From the NCBI RefSeq assembly GCF_013466605.1, contig NZ_CP059162.1, positions 1,364,001 through 1,428,000 of the forward strand: 64,000 bases of DNA. The letters are read 5' to 3'. Shown piece by piece: positions 44,323 to 53,016 of the stretch (its first letter is position 1; every line of letters begins with the position of its first letter). A model generated the notes under the pieces. That model did not search any database. It was not told the origin of the DNA and worked only from the letters and a program-made list of their open reading frames with translations. This DNA comes from Pseudomonas chlororaphis subsp. aurantiaca (GTDB taxonomy: Bacteria; Pseudomonadota; Gammaproteobacteria; Pseudomonadales; Pseudomonadaceae). The position numbers and the translations under genes were made by a program.

Positions 44323-45045
44323 ATGATGAGTCTTCTCTCGCGAGCCGCCTTGCCGGTTCTACTGCTCGGCAGCCTGCTCACAGGCTGCGCTACCCACAGC
44401 GACGGCACTGCCCCCCTCAACCAGCGTACGTGGCCAATCTGCAGCCTGCTCGGCGGCCTGGTGGGCGGCGGCCTGGGCGCCATTGAAAGCGGTGGCTGGG
44501 CTGCGGGTGGCGCGGCACTCGGCCTGGTGACCGGTGGCTTGATCTGCTACGCCCAGGATGGCGACAAGGACGATGACGGCGTGTTCGACCGCCGTGACCG
44601 TTGCCCGGATACCCCGGCCAATACCCCGGTCGACAACCGTGGCTGCCCTTTGCCGCAATACCCGGCCGCCCCAGCAGCCGAGCCGGCGGCGCAATCCGAG
44701 GTGATCACCCTCAGCGATCAGGGCGATGTGTTGTTTGCCTTCGACTCGGCGGAGCTGACACCCGAAGCGCAAAACCAGCTGCAAGGGCTGCTGGCCAAGC
44801 TTCAGGGCCCCGACGTGCAGAGCATCAAGGTGGTCGGCCACACCGACAGCCAGGGGACGGATGAATACAACCAGAAACTGTCCGAACGCCGTGCCAGCAG
44901 CGTCGTCGCATTCCTCCTGAGCCAGGGCCTGGCACCGGAAAAACTGACCAGCCAGGGCAAGGGCGAGAGCGAGCCGGTCGCCGACAACGCCACCGAAGAA
45001 GGGCGGGCGCAGAACCGTCGAGTGGAGCTGCACATTCAGCGTTGA
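44323..45045 (+). CDS. OmpA-family lipoprotein with TSP3-like repeat (paralogue 2)
   Basis: 240 aa, same architecture as the gene at 43531: lipobox LTGC (Cys22), Gly-rich hydrophobic segment, acidic loop DGDKDDDGVFDRRDRCPDTPAN, a Pro/Ala linker, and OmpA domain (VLFAFDSAEL, VVGHTDSQGTDEYNQKLSERRA, NRRVELHI). Peptidoglycan-linked outer-membrane lipoprotein. Start ATG 44323 or 44326; both share the AGGAG that is sequestered in the hairpin at 44282-44317. Confidence 0.92.
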   Translation: MMSLLSRAALPVLLLGSLLTGCATHSDGTAPLNQRTWPICSLLGGLVGGGLGAIESGGWAAGGAALGLVTGGLICYAQDGDKDDDGVFDRRDRCPDTPANTPVDNRGCPLPQYPAAPAAEPAAQSEVITLSDQGDVLFAFDSAELTPEAQNQLQGLLAKLQGPDVQSIKVVGHTDSQGTDEYNQKLSERRASSVVAFLLSQGLAPEKLTSQGKGESEPVADNATEEGRAQNRRVELHIQR

Positions 45046-45165
45046 TCACCAGGCGCCAGGGCGGCTTGGCAGGGGGGGCGGCGGGAGAATTTTCGCTGCC
45101 CTCTGGCTTATGCCTCGCCGAAGTCGTTACTGTGCGCGCAAAGAAAAACTCGCAAAGGGGGGCAT

Positions 45166-45444
45166 ATGAAGGTGTTTTGGGGGCTGGGCAAGTTGTTGAC
45201 GCTGCTGTTCTGGTTGCTGGTGCTGGTCAATCTGGTCAGCCCGCTGATCAATCCGATTCATCTGTTGATCAATCTGGCAGGCAGCCTGTTGCTGCTGACC
45301 CACCTGATGGAACTGCTGCTGTTCAACGGCAGCCTCAAGGGCCGTGCCCACCCTTGGCGAGATCGCCTGCAGATCCTCCTGACCGGCATTTTCCACCTGC
45401 AGACCTTCAAGGCGGCGAAGCCCGCGGAGGTCGGCCATGCGTAA
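45166..45444 (+). CDS. DUF1145 small membrane protein
   Basis: 92 aa with two or three hydrophobic segments (LLTLLFWLLVLVNLV, LLINLAGSLLLLTHLMELLLF) and a basic loop, as in DUF1145/YhhL proteins. Function unknown. Overlaps the start of the next gene by 8 bases, indicating one operon. Confidence 0.8.
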   Translation: MKVFWGLGKLLTLLFWLLVLVNLVSPLINPIHLLINLAGSLLLLTHLMELLLFNGSLKGRAHPWRDRLQILLTGIFHLQTFKAAKPAEVGHA

Positions 45445-46195
45445 GCTCTGCCTGCTCGCCGTGCTATGCAGCCCACTGGTCCAGGCCCAGGTGGTGACGG
45501 TCGAGACCAACTCCCTGATGCGCCTGCCCAACACCACCAGCAGCCTGCAACTGGAGCGCCTGGAAGTGGCCGACTACGGCACCTTGCTGATTCCGTCCAC
45601 GGTCACCGAGGTCAAGGTCGGCGAGCTGCGCCTGGGGCGTGAAGCGCGGATCGCTATCGTTCCGGCTGAACAGAGCCTGCTGCTGAACGTCGACCATGCC
45701 GACCTGGAGGCTGGTAGCCAGATCACCTCCCGCGGGGCTCCGGGGACTTACCAGAAGGCGGCCAAACCCGGGCGCAACCTGACGCTGCGTATCGCCTCGC
45801 TGCAGGCCGGGGAACTGTCGGTGGATGCGCGCGGTGGCACCGGCGCGCCGGGTTATGTCGGCCTCGATGGCGCCAACGGCGAAGAGCCGGGTTGCACCTG
45901 GGGCCAGGCCGGGCGCGGCGCTGATGGCGACAACGGCGGTGATGGCCAGCCGGGGGCGGCGGGCGCCCAGGTGCGGGTCGAGCTGCCGCGCGATTACCCG
46001 GCAGAGCAGATCAAGGTCTGGGTCGATGGCGGGGCCGGCGGTGTGGCCGGTGCGGGCGGCAAACCCGGGGCCGGCGGCAAGTCCAAGGGCTGCTTCGTCT
46101 ATCGCGCCGACGGTGGCAAGAGCGGCCGTCCTGGTGCCGAAGGCCATCCAGGGCCGGCAGGCCCCGCGGGTTCGGTCACGATACAGCGCCTGTAA
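45437..46195 (+). CDS. Exported collagen-like Gly-rich protein
   Basis: 252 aa with signal peptide (MRKLCLLAVLCSPLVQA). Residues ~18-125 look like beta-rich passenger-type sequence. From ~128 the protein becomes Gly-rich with collagen-like triplets (GTGAPGYVGLDGANG, GKPGAGGKSKG, GAEGHPGPAGPAGS), interrupted by a beta segment (QVRVELPRDYPAEQIKVWVDGG). Two Cys (PGCTW, KGCFV) may bridge. Surface or periplasmic structural role is plausible; no family recognised with certainty. Confidence 0.75.
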   Translation: MRKLCLLAVLCSPLVQAQVVTVETNSLMRLPNTTSSLQLERLEVADYGTLLIPSTVTEVKVGELRLGREARIAIVPAEQSLLLNVDHADLEAGSQITSRGAPGTYQKAAKPGRNLTLRIASLQAGELSVDARGGTGAPGYVGLDGANGEEPGCTWGQAGRGADGDNGGDGQPGAAGAQVRVELPRDYPAEQIKVWVDGGAGGVAGAGGKPGAGGKSKGCFVYRADGGKSGRPGAEGHPGPAGPAGSVTIQRL

Positions 46196-46221
46196 TTGAC
46201 GCTCGGTCGCGGGCAGCCGCC

Positions 46222-46264
46222 TCTGTAGGAGCGAGCGGGCGGCGATCCGACTTGCCCGCGATGC
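46222..46264. repeat. REP-like element
   Basis: CTGTAGGAGCGAGCGGGC...GCCCGCGATG, a typical Pseudomonas REP half with inverted GCGGGC/GCCCGC arms, between convergent genes. Confidence 0.75.
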
Positions 46265-46282
46265 TTTTTCCGGCATCCGCCT

Positions 46283-46747
46283 TTAGAACATCGGCCGGGC
46301 CGCCGCCACGGCCACCAGCAACAGGCCAATGATCAGATTGATCCCCACCAATTTCCGAATATTGCCCAGGGTCGTGGCCCCTGTCGGCCAGTCCTCGGCC
46401 GCCACCGCCTGACGCAGCGCTGGCAGCTGCAACGACTGGATCCGGATAAACAGCGCGGTCATCACCACATACAGGCCCATCATCACCTGCACATAGCGCG
46501 GCGCGGTCTCGAAGCCGCTGAACCGCAGATGGATCAGGCCGACGCCGCTGATCGGCAACAGCACCACCGCGACCCAGACCCAGACGAAAAACCGTGGGAA
46601 CACTTCTGCCCACAGCTTCAACCGCGCCGGCCCCTCAAGGGCGGCCACCGCCGCCGGACGCAGCACCATCCAGGCAAAAAACATGCCGCCGACCCAGACC
46701 AGGGCGGCCAGGACATGCAGGGTGTAGGCAAGGGCAAAGGCTGTCAT
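46283..46747 (-). CDS. CopD-family four-helix membrane protein
   Basis: 154 aa with four membrane helices. LHVLAALVWVGGMFFAWMVL (residues ~9-28) with His and the WVGG pattern, and a final helix INLIIGLLLVAVAAARP, fit CopD/YcnJ-like or DUF2269-type proteins. May bind haem or copper; not proven. ATG 46747 is divergent from dinG. Confidence 0.75.
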   Translation of the reverse strand: MTAFALAYTLHVLAALVWVGGMFFAWMVLRPAAVAALEGPARLKLWAEVFPRFFVWVWVAVVLLPISGVGLIHLRFSGFETAPRYVQVMMGLYVVMTALFIRIQSLQLPALRQAVAAEDWPTGATTLGNIRKLVGINLIIGLLLVAVAAARPMF

Positions 46748-46808
46748 TCGGGTACTCCGTTCTGCGCGGGATGAATTAGCGGGGTATGATAGCGGCCGAT
46801 CCGAACCA

Positions 46809-46824
46809 CTGAAAATTTATCCAG
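46809..46824 (+). promoter_or_regulatory. LexA (SOS) box upstream of dinG
   Basis: CTGAAAATTTATCCAG fits CTG-N10-CAG with an AT-rich centre, 22 bases before the dinG start. E. coli dinG is a known LexA target. Confidence 0.9.
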
Positions 46825-46846
46825 CGTTTCTCGCGCCCGAAGAACC

Positions 46847-48991
46847 ATGATCAGCAACGAACTCAAAACCACGATCCAGGGCGCCTACTCGCGTTTTCTC
46901 GAAGCCAAGAGCCTGAAACCGCGTTACGGCCAGCGCCTGATGATCGCCGAAGTGGCCAAGGTCCTGGGCGATGTCGATACCGACGACGAAGGCCGGCGCT
47001 CTGGCGACCCGGCCGTGGTGGCCGTGGAAGCCGGCACCGGTACCGGCAAGACCGTGGCCTACAGCCTGGCCGCGATCCCGACTGCCAAGGCCGCCGGCAA
47101 GCGTCTGGTAATCGCCACCGCCACCGTCGCCCTGCAGGAGCAGATCGTCTACAAGGACCTGCCCGACCTGATGCGCAACAGCGGGCTTAACTTCACCTTC
47201 TCCCTGGCCAAGGGCCGTGGCCGCTACATGTGCCTGTCCAAGCTCGACATGCTGCTGCAGGAAGGCCACGCGCAAACCGCCACCGCCCAGCTGTTCGAAG
47301 AAGAAGGCTTCAAGATCGAGGTCGACGAGGCCAGCCAGAAGCTGTTCACCAGCATGATCGAGAAGCTCGCCGGCAATAAATGGGACGGCGACCGCGACAG
47401 CTGGCCCACGGCCCTGGAAGACTCTGACTGGGCGCGCCTGACCACCGATCACAGCCAGTGCACCAACCGTCATTGCCCGAACTTCGGCCAATGCGCCTTC
47501 TACAAGGCCCGCGAAGGCATGGGCAAGGTCGACGTGATCGTCACCAACCACGACATGGTCCTAGCCGACCTGGCCCTGGGCGGTGGCGCGGTGTTGCCGG
47601 ACCCGCGCGACACCCTCTATGTGTTCGACGAAGGCCACCACCTGCCGGACAAGGCCATCGGCCACTTCGCCCACTACACCCGCCTGCGTTCCACCGCCGA
47701 CTGGCTGGAGCAGACCGCCAAGAACCTCACCAAGCTGCTGGCCCAGCACCCGCTGCCGGGCGACCTGGGCAAGCTGATCGAACAGGTGCCGGAGCTGGCG
47801 CGGGAGATCAAGACCCAGCAGCAGTTCATGTTCACCGCCTGCGAGCAACTGGCCGACTTCAAGACCGGCGAAGACATGGAAGGCCGTGAGCGGCCGCGCC
47901 ATCGTTTCGTCGGCGGGCTGATCCCCGACCATATGCGGGAAATGGGCATCGAGCTGAAGAAAGGCTTCTCGCGCCTGACCGACCTGTTCACCCGCCTGAC
48001 CGACCTGCTCAAGGAAGGCATGGACGGCGAGGTCAACATCGGCATCGCCAGCAACCAGGCCGAGGAGTGGTACCCGCTGTTCGGCAGCCTGTTGTCCCGT
48101 GCCTCGGGCAACTGGGAGCTGTGGACCGCCTTCACCACCGAAGACCCGGAAGACAACCCGCCGATGGCGCGCTGGCTGACCCTGGCGGAAAGCGGCTCGC
48201 TGTTCGACATCGAGGTCAACGCCAGCCCGATCCTCGCCGCGGAAATGCTCCGTCGGAACCTGTGGAACGTGGCCTATGGCGCGCTCGTGACCTCCGCCAC
48301 CCTGACCGCCCTGGGTACTTTCGATCGCTTCCGCATGCGTGCCGGGCTGCCGAAAAAGGCCGTGACCGCGGTGGTGCCCAGCCCCTTCCATCACGCCGAT
48401 GCCGGGGTGCTGCGGGTTCCCGACCTGCGTGCCGACCCACGGGATGCGCCGGCCCACACCGCGGCGATCATCCGCGACCTGCCGGAACTGGTGGAAGGCT
48501 CGCGGGGCACCCTGGTGCTGTTCTCGTCGCGCAAGCAGATGCAGGACGTGTTCGACGGCCTCGACCGCGACTGGCGCAAGCAGGTGTTCATTCAAGGCAA
48601 CCTGTCGAAGCAGGAAACCCTGAACAAGCACAAGGCGCGGGTCGATGGCGGAGATTCCAGCGTGCTGTTCGGCCTGGCCAGCTTCGCCGAGGGCGTGGAC
48701 CTGCCCGGTGCCTACTGCGAGCACGTGGTGATCGCCAAGATCCCGTTCTCGGTGCCGGACGATCCGGTGGAGGCCGCGCTGGCCGAGTGGATCGAAGCCC
48801 GGGGCGGCAACCCGTTCATGGAAATCTCGGTGCCGGACGCCTCGCTCAAGCTGGTCCAGGCCTGCGGCCGCCTGCTGCGTACCGAACAGGACCGCGGCAC
48901 CATCACCCTGCTGGACCGGCGCCTGGTCACCCAGCGTTATGGCAAGGCTATTCTCAATGCGTTGCCGCCGTTCCGCCGGGAAATTTCCTGA
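46847..48991 (+). CDS. dinG: ATP-dependent 5'-3' DNA helicase DinG
   Basis: 714 aa XPD-like SF2 helicase that resolves R-loops and fork obstacles. Walker A EAGTGTGKT near residue 66, DEAH-type box VFDEGHH near 262. An Fe-S cluster is implied by four Cys: C126 region (GRGRYMC) and CTNRHCPNFGQC near 205-216. C-terminal helicase motifs VLFSSRKQM and QACGRLLRTEQDRGTI. Length as E. coli DinG. Controlled by the LexA box 22 bases upstream. Confidence 0.96.
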   Translation: MISNELKTTIQGAYSRFLEAKSLKPRYGQRLMIAEVAKVLGDVDTDDEGRRSGDPAVVAVEAGTGTGKTVAYSLAAIPTAKAAGKRLVIATATVALQEQIVYKDLPDLMRNSGLNFTFSLAKGRGRYMCLSKLDMLLQEGHAQTATAQLFEEEGFKIEVDEASQKLFTSMIEKLAGNKWDGDRDSWPTALEDSDWARLTTDHSQCTNRHCPNFGQCAFYKAREGMGKVDVIVTNHDMVLADLALGGGAVLPDPRDTLYVFDEGHHLPDKAIGHFAHYTRLRSTADWLEQTAKNLTKLLAQHPLPGDLGKLIEQVPELAREIKTQQQFMFTACEQLADFKTGEDMEGRERPRHRFVGGLIPDHMREMGIELKKGFSRLTDLFTRLTDLLKEGMDGEVNIGIASNQAEEWYPLFGSLLSRASGNWELWTAFTTEDPEDNPPMARWLTLAESGSLFDIEVNASPILAAEMLRRNLWNVAYGALVTSATLTALGTFDRFRMRAGLPKKAVTAVVPSPFHHADAGVLRVPDLRADPRDAPAHTAAIIRDLPELVEGSRGTLVLFSSRKQMQDVFDGLDRDWRKQVFIQGNLSKQETLNKHKARVDGGDSSVLFGLASFAEGVDLPGAYCEHVVIAKIPFSVPDDPVEAALAEWIEARGGNPFMEISVPDASLKLVQACGRLLRTEQDRGTITLLDRRLVTQRYGKAILNALPPFRREIS

Positions 48992-49084
48992 GCGCGGCCG
49001 GCCTGTGGGCCGGTCGCGTTGTCTATTGCATGCCACTGATTGCACACAGGCCGTTCATCGGTCGTTAAGGAGCACCAGGTCTCT

Positions 49085-51511
49085 ATGATTCGCCGTTCGT
49101 TACCCGCAGTCCTTGCTCTGCTGTTCGCCACGCCGCTGCTCGCCGCGCCCGCGGGGCAACAGACGCTGTTCAACTTTGTCCGGCCTGCCGATGTGGTGCA
49201 GGTGGCGACAGTGGATGCCAGCCTGCCGCAAGCCAACGCGGAGCAGACAGCCGAGGGCGAAGTGCTGCGCCGGGTGACGTTCAATCCGGCGATTCAGCCA
49301 AGCCTGCGCCTGACCCCGCAGACAGGCGCCTGGGACTGGTCGCAGTCCGGGGCCATGAGCCTGCGGATCCAGAGCGCGATGAACTGGGCCCTGACCCTGT
49401 ACGTGAAGATCCAGAGCAATGACGGCAAGACGCTGGTCAGCCGCATCGACCTGCCGGCCGGCCCGGCGCAGACCCTGCTGGTGCCGCTGGTTGCCAGCTC
49501 GCCGCTGAGCCAGGGCATGAAGGCCGGCCCGCCGATGCCGATGACCTTCGAAGGCCAGCGCGTCTTGCTGGCCAGCAGCGAAGGCGAGCTGGACCGCAGC
49601 CAGGTGGTGTCGGTGACCTTGTCGATGGATCAGCCGAAAGCTGCCCAGAGCATCCTGCTCGAACGTTTTGGCGTGCAGGACGGCGAGGCGGTGATCAAGG
49701 CTGCCTACGGTGGTCTGGTGGATGCCTATGGCCAGTCGACCCGGGCCAAATGGCCGGAAAAGGTCGCCAGCGACGAGCAGCTCAAGGCTGCCGCGGCCAA
49801 GGAACAGCAGCAGCTGAAAACCTGGCTGGCCGAACGCGAGCGCTCCTCCCTGGACACCTTCGGCGGCTGGAGCAACGGGCCGGCCTTCAAGGCCAGTGGT
49901 TTCTTCCGTACCGAGAAACGCGATGGCCGCTGGTATCTGGTGACGCCCCAGGGGCACCCGTTCTATTCCCTGGGGGTCAATGCGGTCACGGCGGACGACA
50001 GCCAGACTTATATCGCTGGCCGTGAATGGATGTTCTCGACACTGCCTAACGTCGGCGAACCGCTGGCCGGTTATTACGGCGAAGGCGACAACCGCAGCGG
50101 CAATGGCGCCGACCGGGGCCGCGCCTATAACGCCGGCCGCTGGTACGACTTCTATGGCGCCAACCTGCAACGCATCTACGGGGTGCCTTGCACCCCGGGC
50201 AGCGAAACCAAGGCCGGTGTGGCGGACGCCGCCAAGGCCGACGCCCAGCAAGCCCAGGCCGGGCAGGGCACCGAACCGCCAGCCGCGGCACCTTGCCCTG
50301 TCGCGGCCCTGGATCAGAAACGCTGGGCCAGTCACGCCCTGGATCGCCTGCAAGCCTGGGGCTTCAACACCATCGGCAACTGGAGCGCGCCGGCACTGGG
50401 CCTGAACGACCGCGTGCCCTACACCTTGCCGCTGTCGATCGTCGGCGACTATGCAAGCATCAGCACCGGCACCGACTGGTGGGGCGGCATGCCCGACCCG
50501 TTCGATCCGCGTTTCGCCATGGCCACCGAGCGCGCCGTGGCCATTGCCACCCGCGATCACCGCGACGATCCATGGCTGATCGGTTACTTCGCCGACAACG
50601 AACTGGCCTGGGCCGGCCCCGGCGATGACCCCAAGGCGCGTTATGCCCTGGCCTATGGCACATTGCGCATGACCACCGACGTGCCGGCCAAGCGTGCGTT
50701 CCTCAAGCAACTGCGCGACAAGTACCGCAACCAGGAGGGCCTGTCGAAGGCCTGGGGTATCAACCTGACCGCCTGGGAGCTGATGGAAGACCCGGGGTTC
50801 GAGCCGCCTTTGCCTAGCCCGGAGCATCCGGAGATCGAAGCCGACTTCAAATACTTCCAGAAGGTCTTTGCCGACACGTACTTCAAGACCATTTCCGATT
50901 CGCTGAAATGGCACGCGCCGAACCACCTGCTGCTGGGCGGACGCTTTGCCATCAGCACTCCCGAGGCCGTGGCGTCCTGTGCCCAGTACTGCGATGTGTT
51001 GAGCTTCAACATGTACACCCTCAAGCCGCAGGACGGTTACGACTTTGCCCGGCTGAACACGCTGGACAAGCCGATCCTGATCACCGAGTTCAACTTCGGT
51101 TCCAGGGATCGCGGCCCGTTCTGGGGCGGCGTGACCGAGCTGGTGCGGGAGGAGGATCGCGGTCCGGCCTATGCCCAGTTCCTCAAGCAGGCGTTGAGTG
51201 AGCCGTCGATTGTCGGCGTGCACTGGTTCCAGTACCTCGATCAGCCGGTCACCGGTCGTCTGCTGGACGGCGAGAACGGCCATTTCGGCCTGGTGGGCAT
51301 CACCGATGTGCCATTCCAGGGGTTTGTCGACAGCGTGCGCAAGAGCAACCTGCAGGCCCTCGACCAGTTGGGCAAGGAAGCCGAAAAGGTCAAGGCAGAG
51401 GCCGACAAGGCCGCGGGTCATGCCGCCGACGGTGGCAAGCCGGGCCATGAAGGCAAGGGCGCAGAGCAGGGCGGCGGCCATGCGGGTGGTCATTCGGCGA
51501 ATGGCCATTGA
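49085..51511 (+). CDS. GH50 beta-agarase-like glycoside hydrolase, exported
   Basis: 808 aa with signal peptide (MIRRSLPAVLALLFATPLLA). N-terminal CBM-like/beta domain to ~250; the catalytic TIM-barrel resembles family GH50 (FGGWSNGPAFKASGFFRTEKRDGRWYLVTPQGHPFYSLGVN). Candidate catalytic Glu: NEL in YFADNELAW (~506) and TEF in ILITEFNFGSRDRG (~668). An Ala/Gln-rich insertion (~378-405) and a His/Gly-rich tail (last ~35 residues) are unusual. Agarose is an unlikely substrate for a soil Pseudomonas; true substrate unknown. Start ATG 49085. Confidence 0.78.
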   Translation: MIRRSLPAVLALLFATPLLAAPAGQQTLFNFVRPADVVQVATVDASLPQANAEQTAEGEVLRRVTFNPAIQPSLRLTPQTGAWDWSQSGAMSLRIQSAMNWALTLYVKIQSNDGKTLVSRIDLPAGPAQTLLVPLVASSPLSQGMKAGPPMPMTFEGQRVLLASSEGELDRSQVVSVTLSMDQPKAAQSILLERFGVQDGEAVIKAAYGGLVDAYGQSTRAKWPEKVASDEQLKAAAAKEQQQLKTWLAERERSSLDTFGGWSNGPAFKASGFFRTEKRDGRWYLVTPQGHPFYSLGVNAVTADDSQTYIAGREWMFSTLPNVGEPLAGYYGEGDNRSGNGADRGRAYNAGRWYDFYGANLQRIYGVPCTPGSETKAGVADAAKADAQQAQAGQGTEPPAAAPCPVAALDQKRWASHALDRLQAWGFNTIGNWSAPALGLNDRVPYTLPLSIVGDYASISTGTDWWGGMPDPFDPRFAMATERAVAIATRDHRDDPWLIGYFADNELAWAGPGDDPKARYALAYGTLRMTTDVPAKRAFLKQLRDKYRNQEGLSKAWGINLTAWELMEDPGFEPPLPSPEHPEIEADFKYFQKVFADTYFKTISDSLKWHAPNHLLLGGRFAISTPEAVASCAQYCDVLSFNMYTLKPQDGYDFARLNTLDKPILITEFNFGSRDRGPFWGGVTELVREEDRGPAYAQFLKQALSEPSIVGVHWFQYLDQPVTGRLLDGENGHFGLVGITDVPFQGFVDSVRKSNLQALDQLGKEAEKVKAEADKAAGHAADGGKPGHEGKGAEQGGGHAGGHSANGH

Positions 51512-51730
51512 TCGCTGAGCCAGGCCTTTTGGGGTACGGCTTCCCTCGCGCGGGCCGGTCCGCCTCTACACTCACTCGTAGGGGGTGGTCGGCCCGCAGT
51601 GCGTTCAATGTCCGTCGATTTCTGAACAATTCTTCCGGTGGATCGCCACCGGGCTCGCTTCTGTTCCCAAAACCCTCAAGGGCTGGAACAATGCGCACCA
51701 CTTTGTAGAGCATGGTCCGGGGAGTTACGG

Positions 51731-52876
51731 GTGCAGATTCAGGGTCATTACGAGCTTAAGTTCGAAGCGGTGCGCGAAGCCTTCGCGGCCCTCTTCGAGG
51801 ATCCCCAGGAGCGCGGCGCGGCGTTGTGCATTCAGATCGGCGGGGAAACCGTGATCGACCTCTGGGCCGGCACCGCCGACAAGGACGGCAGCGAGGCCTG
51901 GCACTGCGATACCATCGCCAACCTGTTTTCCTGCACCAAGACCTTCACCGCGGTCACCGCCCTGCAACTGGTGGCCGAAGGCAAGTTGCAGCTGGACGCA
52001 CCGGTTGCCCGGTACTGGCCTGAATTCGCCGCGGCCGGCAAGGAAGCGATTACCCTGCGTCAGTTGCTCTGCCATCAGGCCGGACTGCCGGCCTTGCGTG
52101 AGTTGCTGGCGCCGGAAGCGCTCTACGACTGGCAAACCATGGTCGATGCCCTCGCGGCGGAAGCGCCTTGGTGGACGCCGGGCGAAGGCCATGGTTATGC
52201 GGCCATCACCTACGGCTGGCTGGTGGGCGAGCTGTTGCGTCGGGCTGACGGGCGCGGTCCCAGCGAGTCCATCGTGGCGCGGGTCGCCAGGCCGCTGGGG
52301 CTGGACTTCTACGTTGGCCTGCCCGACGAGGAGTTTTACCGCGTGGCGCATATCGCCCGGGGCAAGGGCAATGTCGGCGACGCGGCCGCGCAGCGCCTGT
52401 TGCAAGTGACCATGCGCGAACCCACGGCCATGACCACCCGGGCGTTCACCAACCCGCCGTCGATCATGACCAGTACCAACAAGCCGGAATGGCGGCGCAT
52501 GCAACAGCCAGCGGCCAATGGCCATGGCAATGCCCGCAGTCTGGCCGGGTTCTACAGCGGCCTGCTCGATGGCAGCCTGCTGGAAGCGGACATGCTCGAA
52601 GAGTTGACCCGCGAACACAGCGTCGGCATGGACAAGACCCTGTTGACCCAGACCCGTTTCGGCCTGGGCTGCATGCTTGACCAGCCGCAGGTGGCCAACG
52701 CGACCTTCGGTCTCGGCCCTCGGGCGTTTGGTCATCCGGGAGCGGGTGGCTCCATCGGTTTTGCCGATCCTGAGTACGATGTGGCCTTCGGTTTTGTCAC
52801 CAATACCCTGGGGCCATACGTGCTGATGGATCCAAGAGCGCAGAAGCTGGTGAGGGTTCTGTCGGATTGTCTGTAA
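51731..52876 (+). CDS. Serine beta-lactamase-like esterase (family VIII type)
   Basis: 381 aa. The S-x-x-K nucleophile is SCTK at residues 67-70, and YAAITYGW near 158-165 supplies the Tyr of the Y-x-x/N motif. HPGAGGSIGFADPE near the C-terminus stands at the KTG-like position. Class C fold without a signal peptide, so a cytoplasmic esterase such as EstB is more likely than a beta-lactamase. GTG start at 51731 with GGGGAG upstream; longer in-frame starts lack similarity. Confidence 0.82.
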   Translation: MQIQGHYELKFEAVREAFAALFEDPQERGAALCIQIGGETVIDLWAGTADKDGSEAWHCDTIANLFSCTKTFTAVTALQLVAEGKLQLDAPVARYWPEFAAAGKEAITLRQLLCHQAGLPALRELLAPEALYDWQTMVDALAAEAPWWTPGEGHGYAAITYGWLVGELLRRADGRGPSESIVARVARPLGLDFYVGLPDEEFYRVAHIARGKGNVGDAAAQRLLQVTMREPTAMTTRAFTNPPSIMTSTNKPEWRRMQQPAANGHGNARSLAGFYSGLLDGSLLEADMLEELTREHSVGMDKTLLTQTRFGLGCMLDQPQVANATFGLGPRAFGHPGAGGSIGFADPEYDVAFGFVTNTLGPYVLMDPRAQKLVRVLSDCL

Positions 52877-53016
52877 AAAGGTTGCTGTCAGGATTTTTTT
52901 TGCCTAAACATGAGTAAAGGCATCAGAAAGGAACCCTGTGGCTTTTATACTTTCAAAGCGTCTGTTTGTACGGTTCGTAGAGACCGTAATTTTTGATCTC
53001 ATTTTGTGGATATCCC

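Noticed and set aside
49100..51508. 802-codon open frame on the minus strand opposite the GH50-like gene
   Set aside because: GC-rich codon usage leaves few stops on the opposite strand. The plus-strand protein has a signal peptide and family motifs; the antisense frame has none. The same holds for long antisense frames opposite dinG, quiP, proS and ampG.
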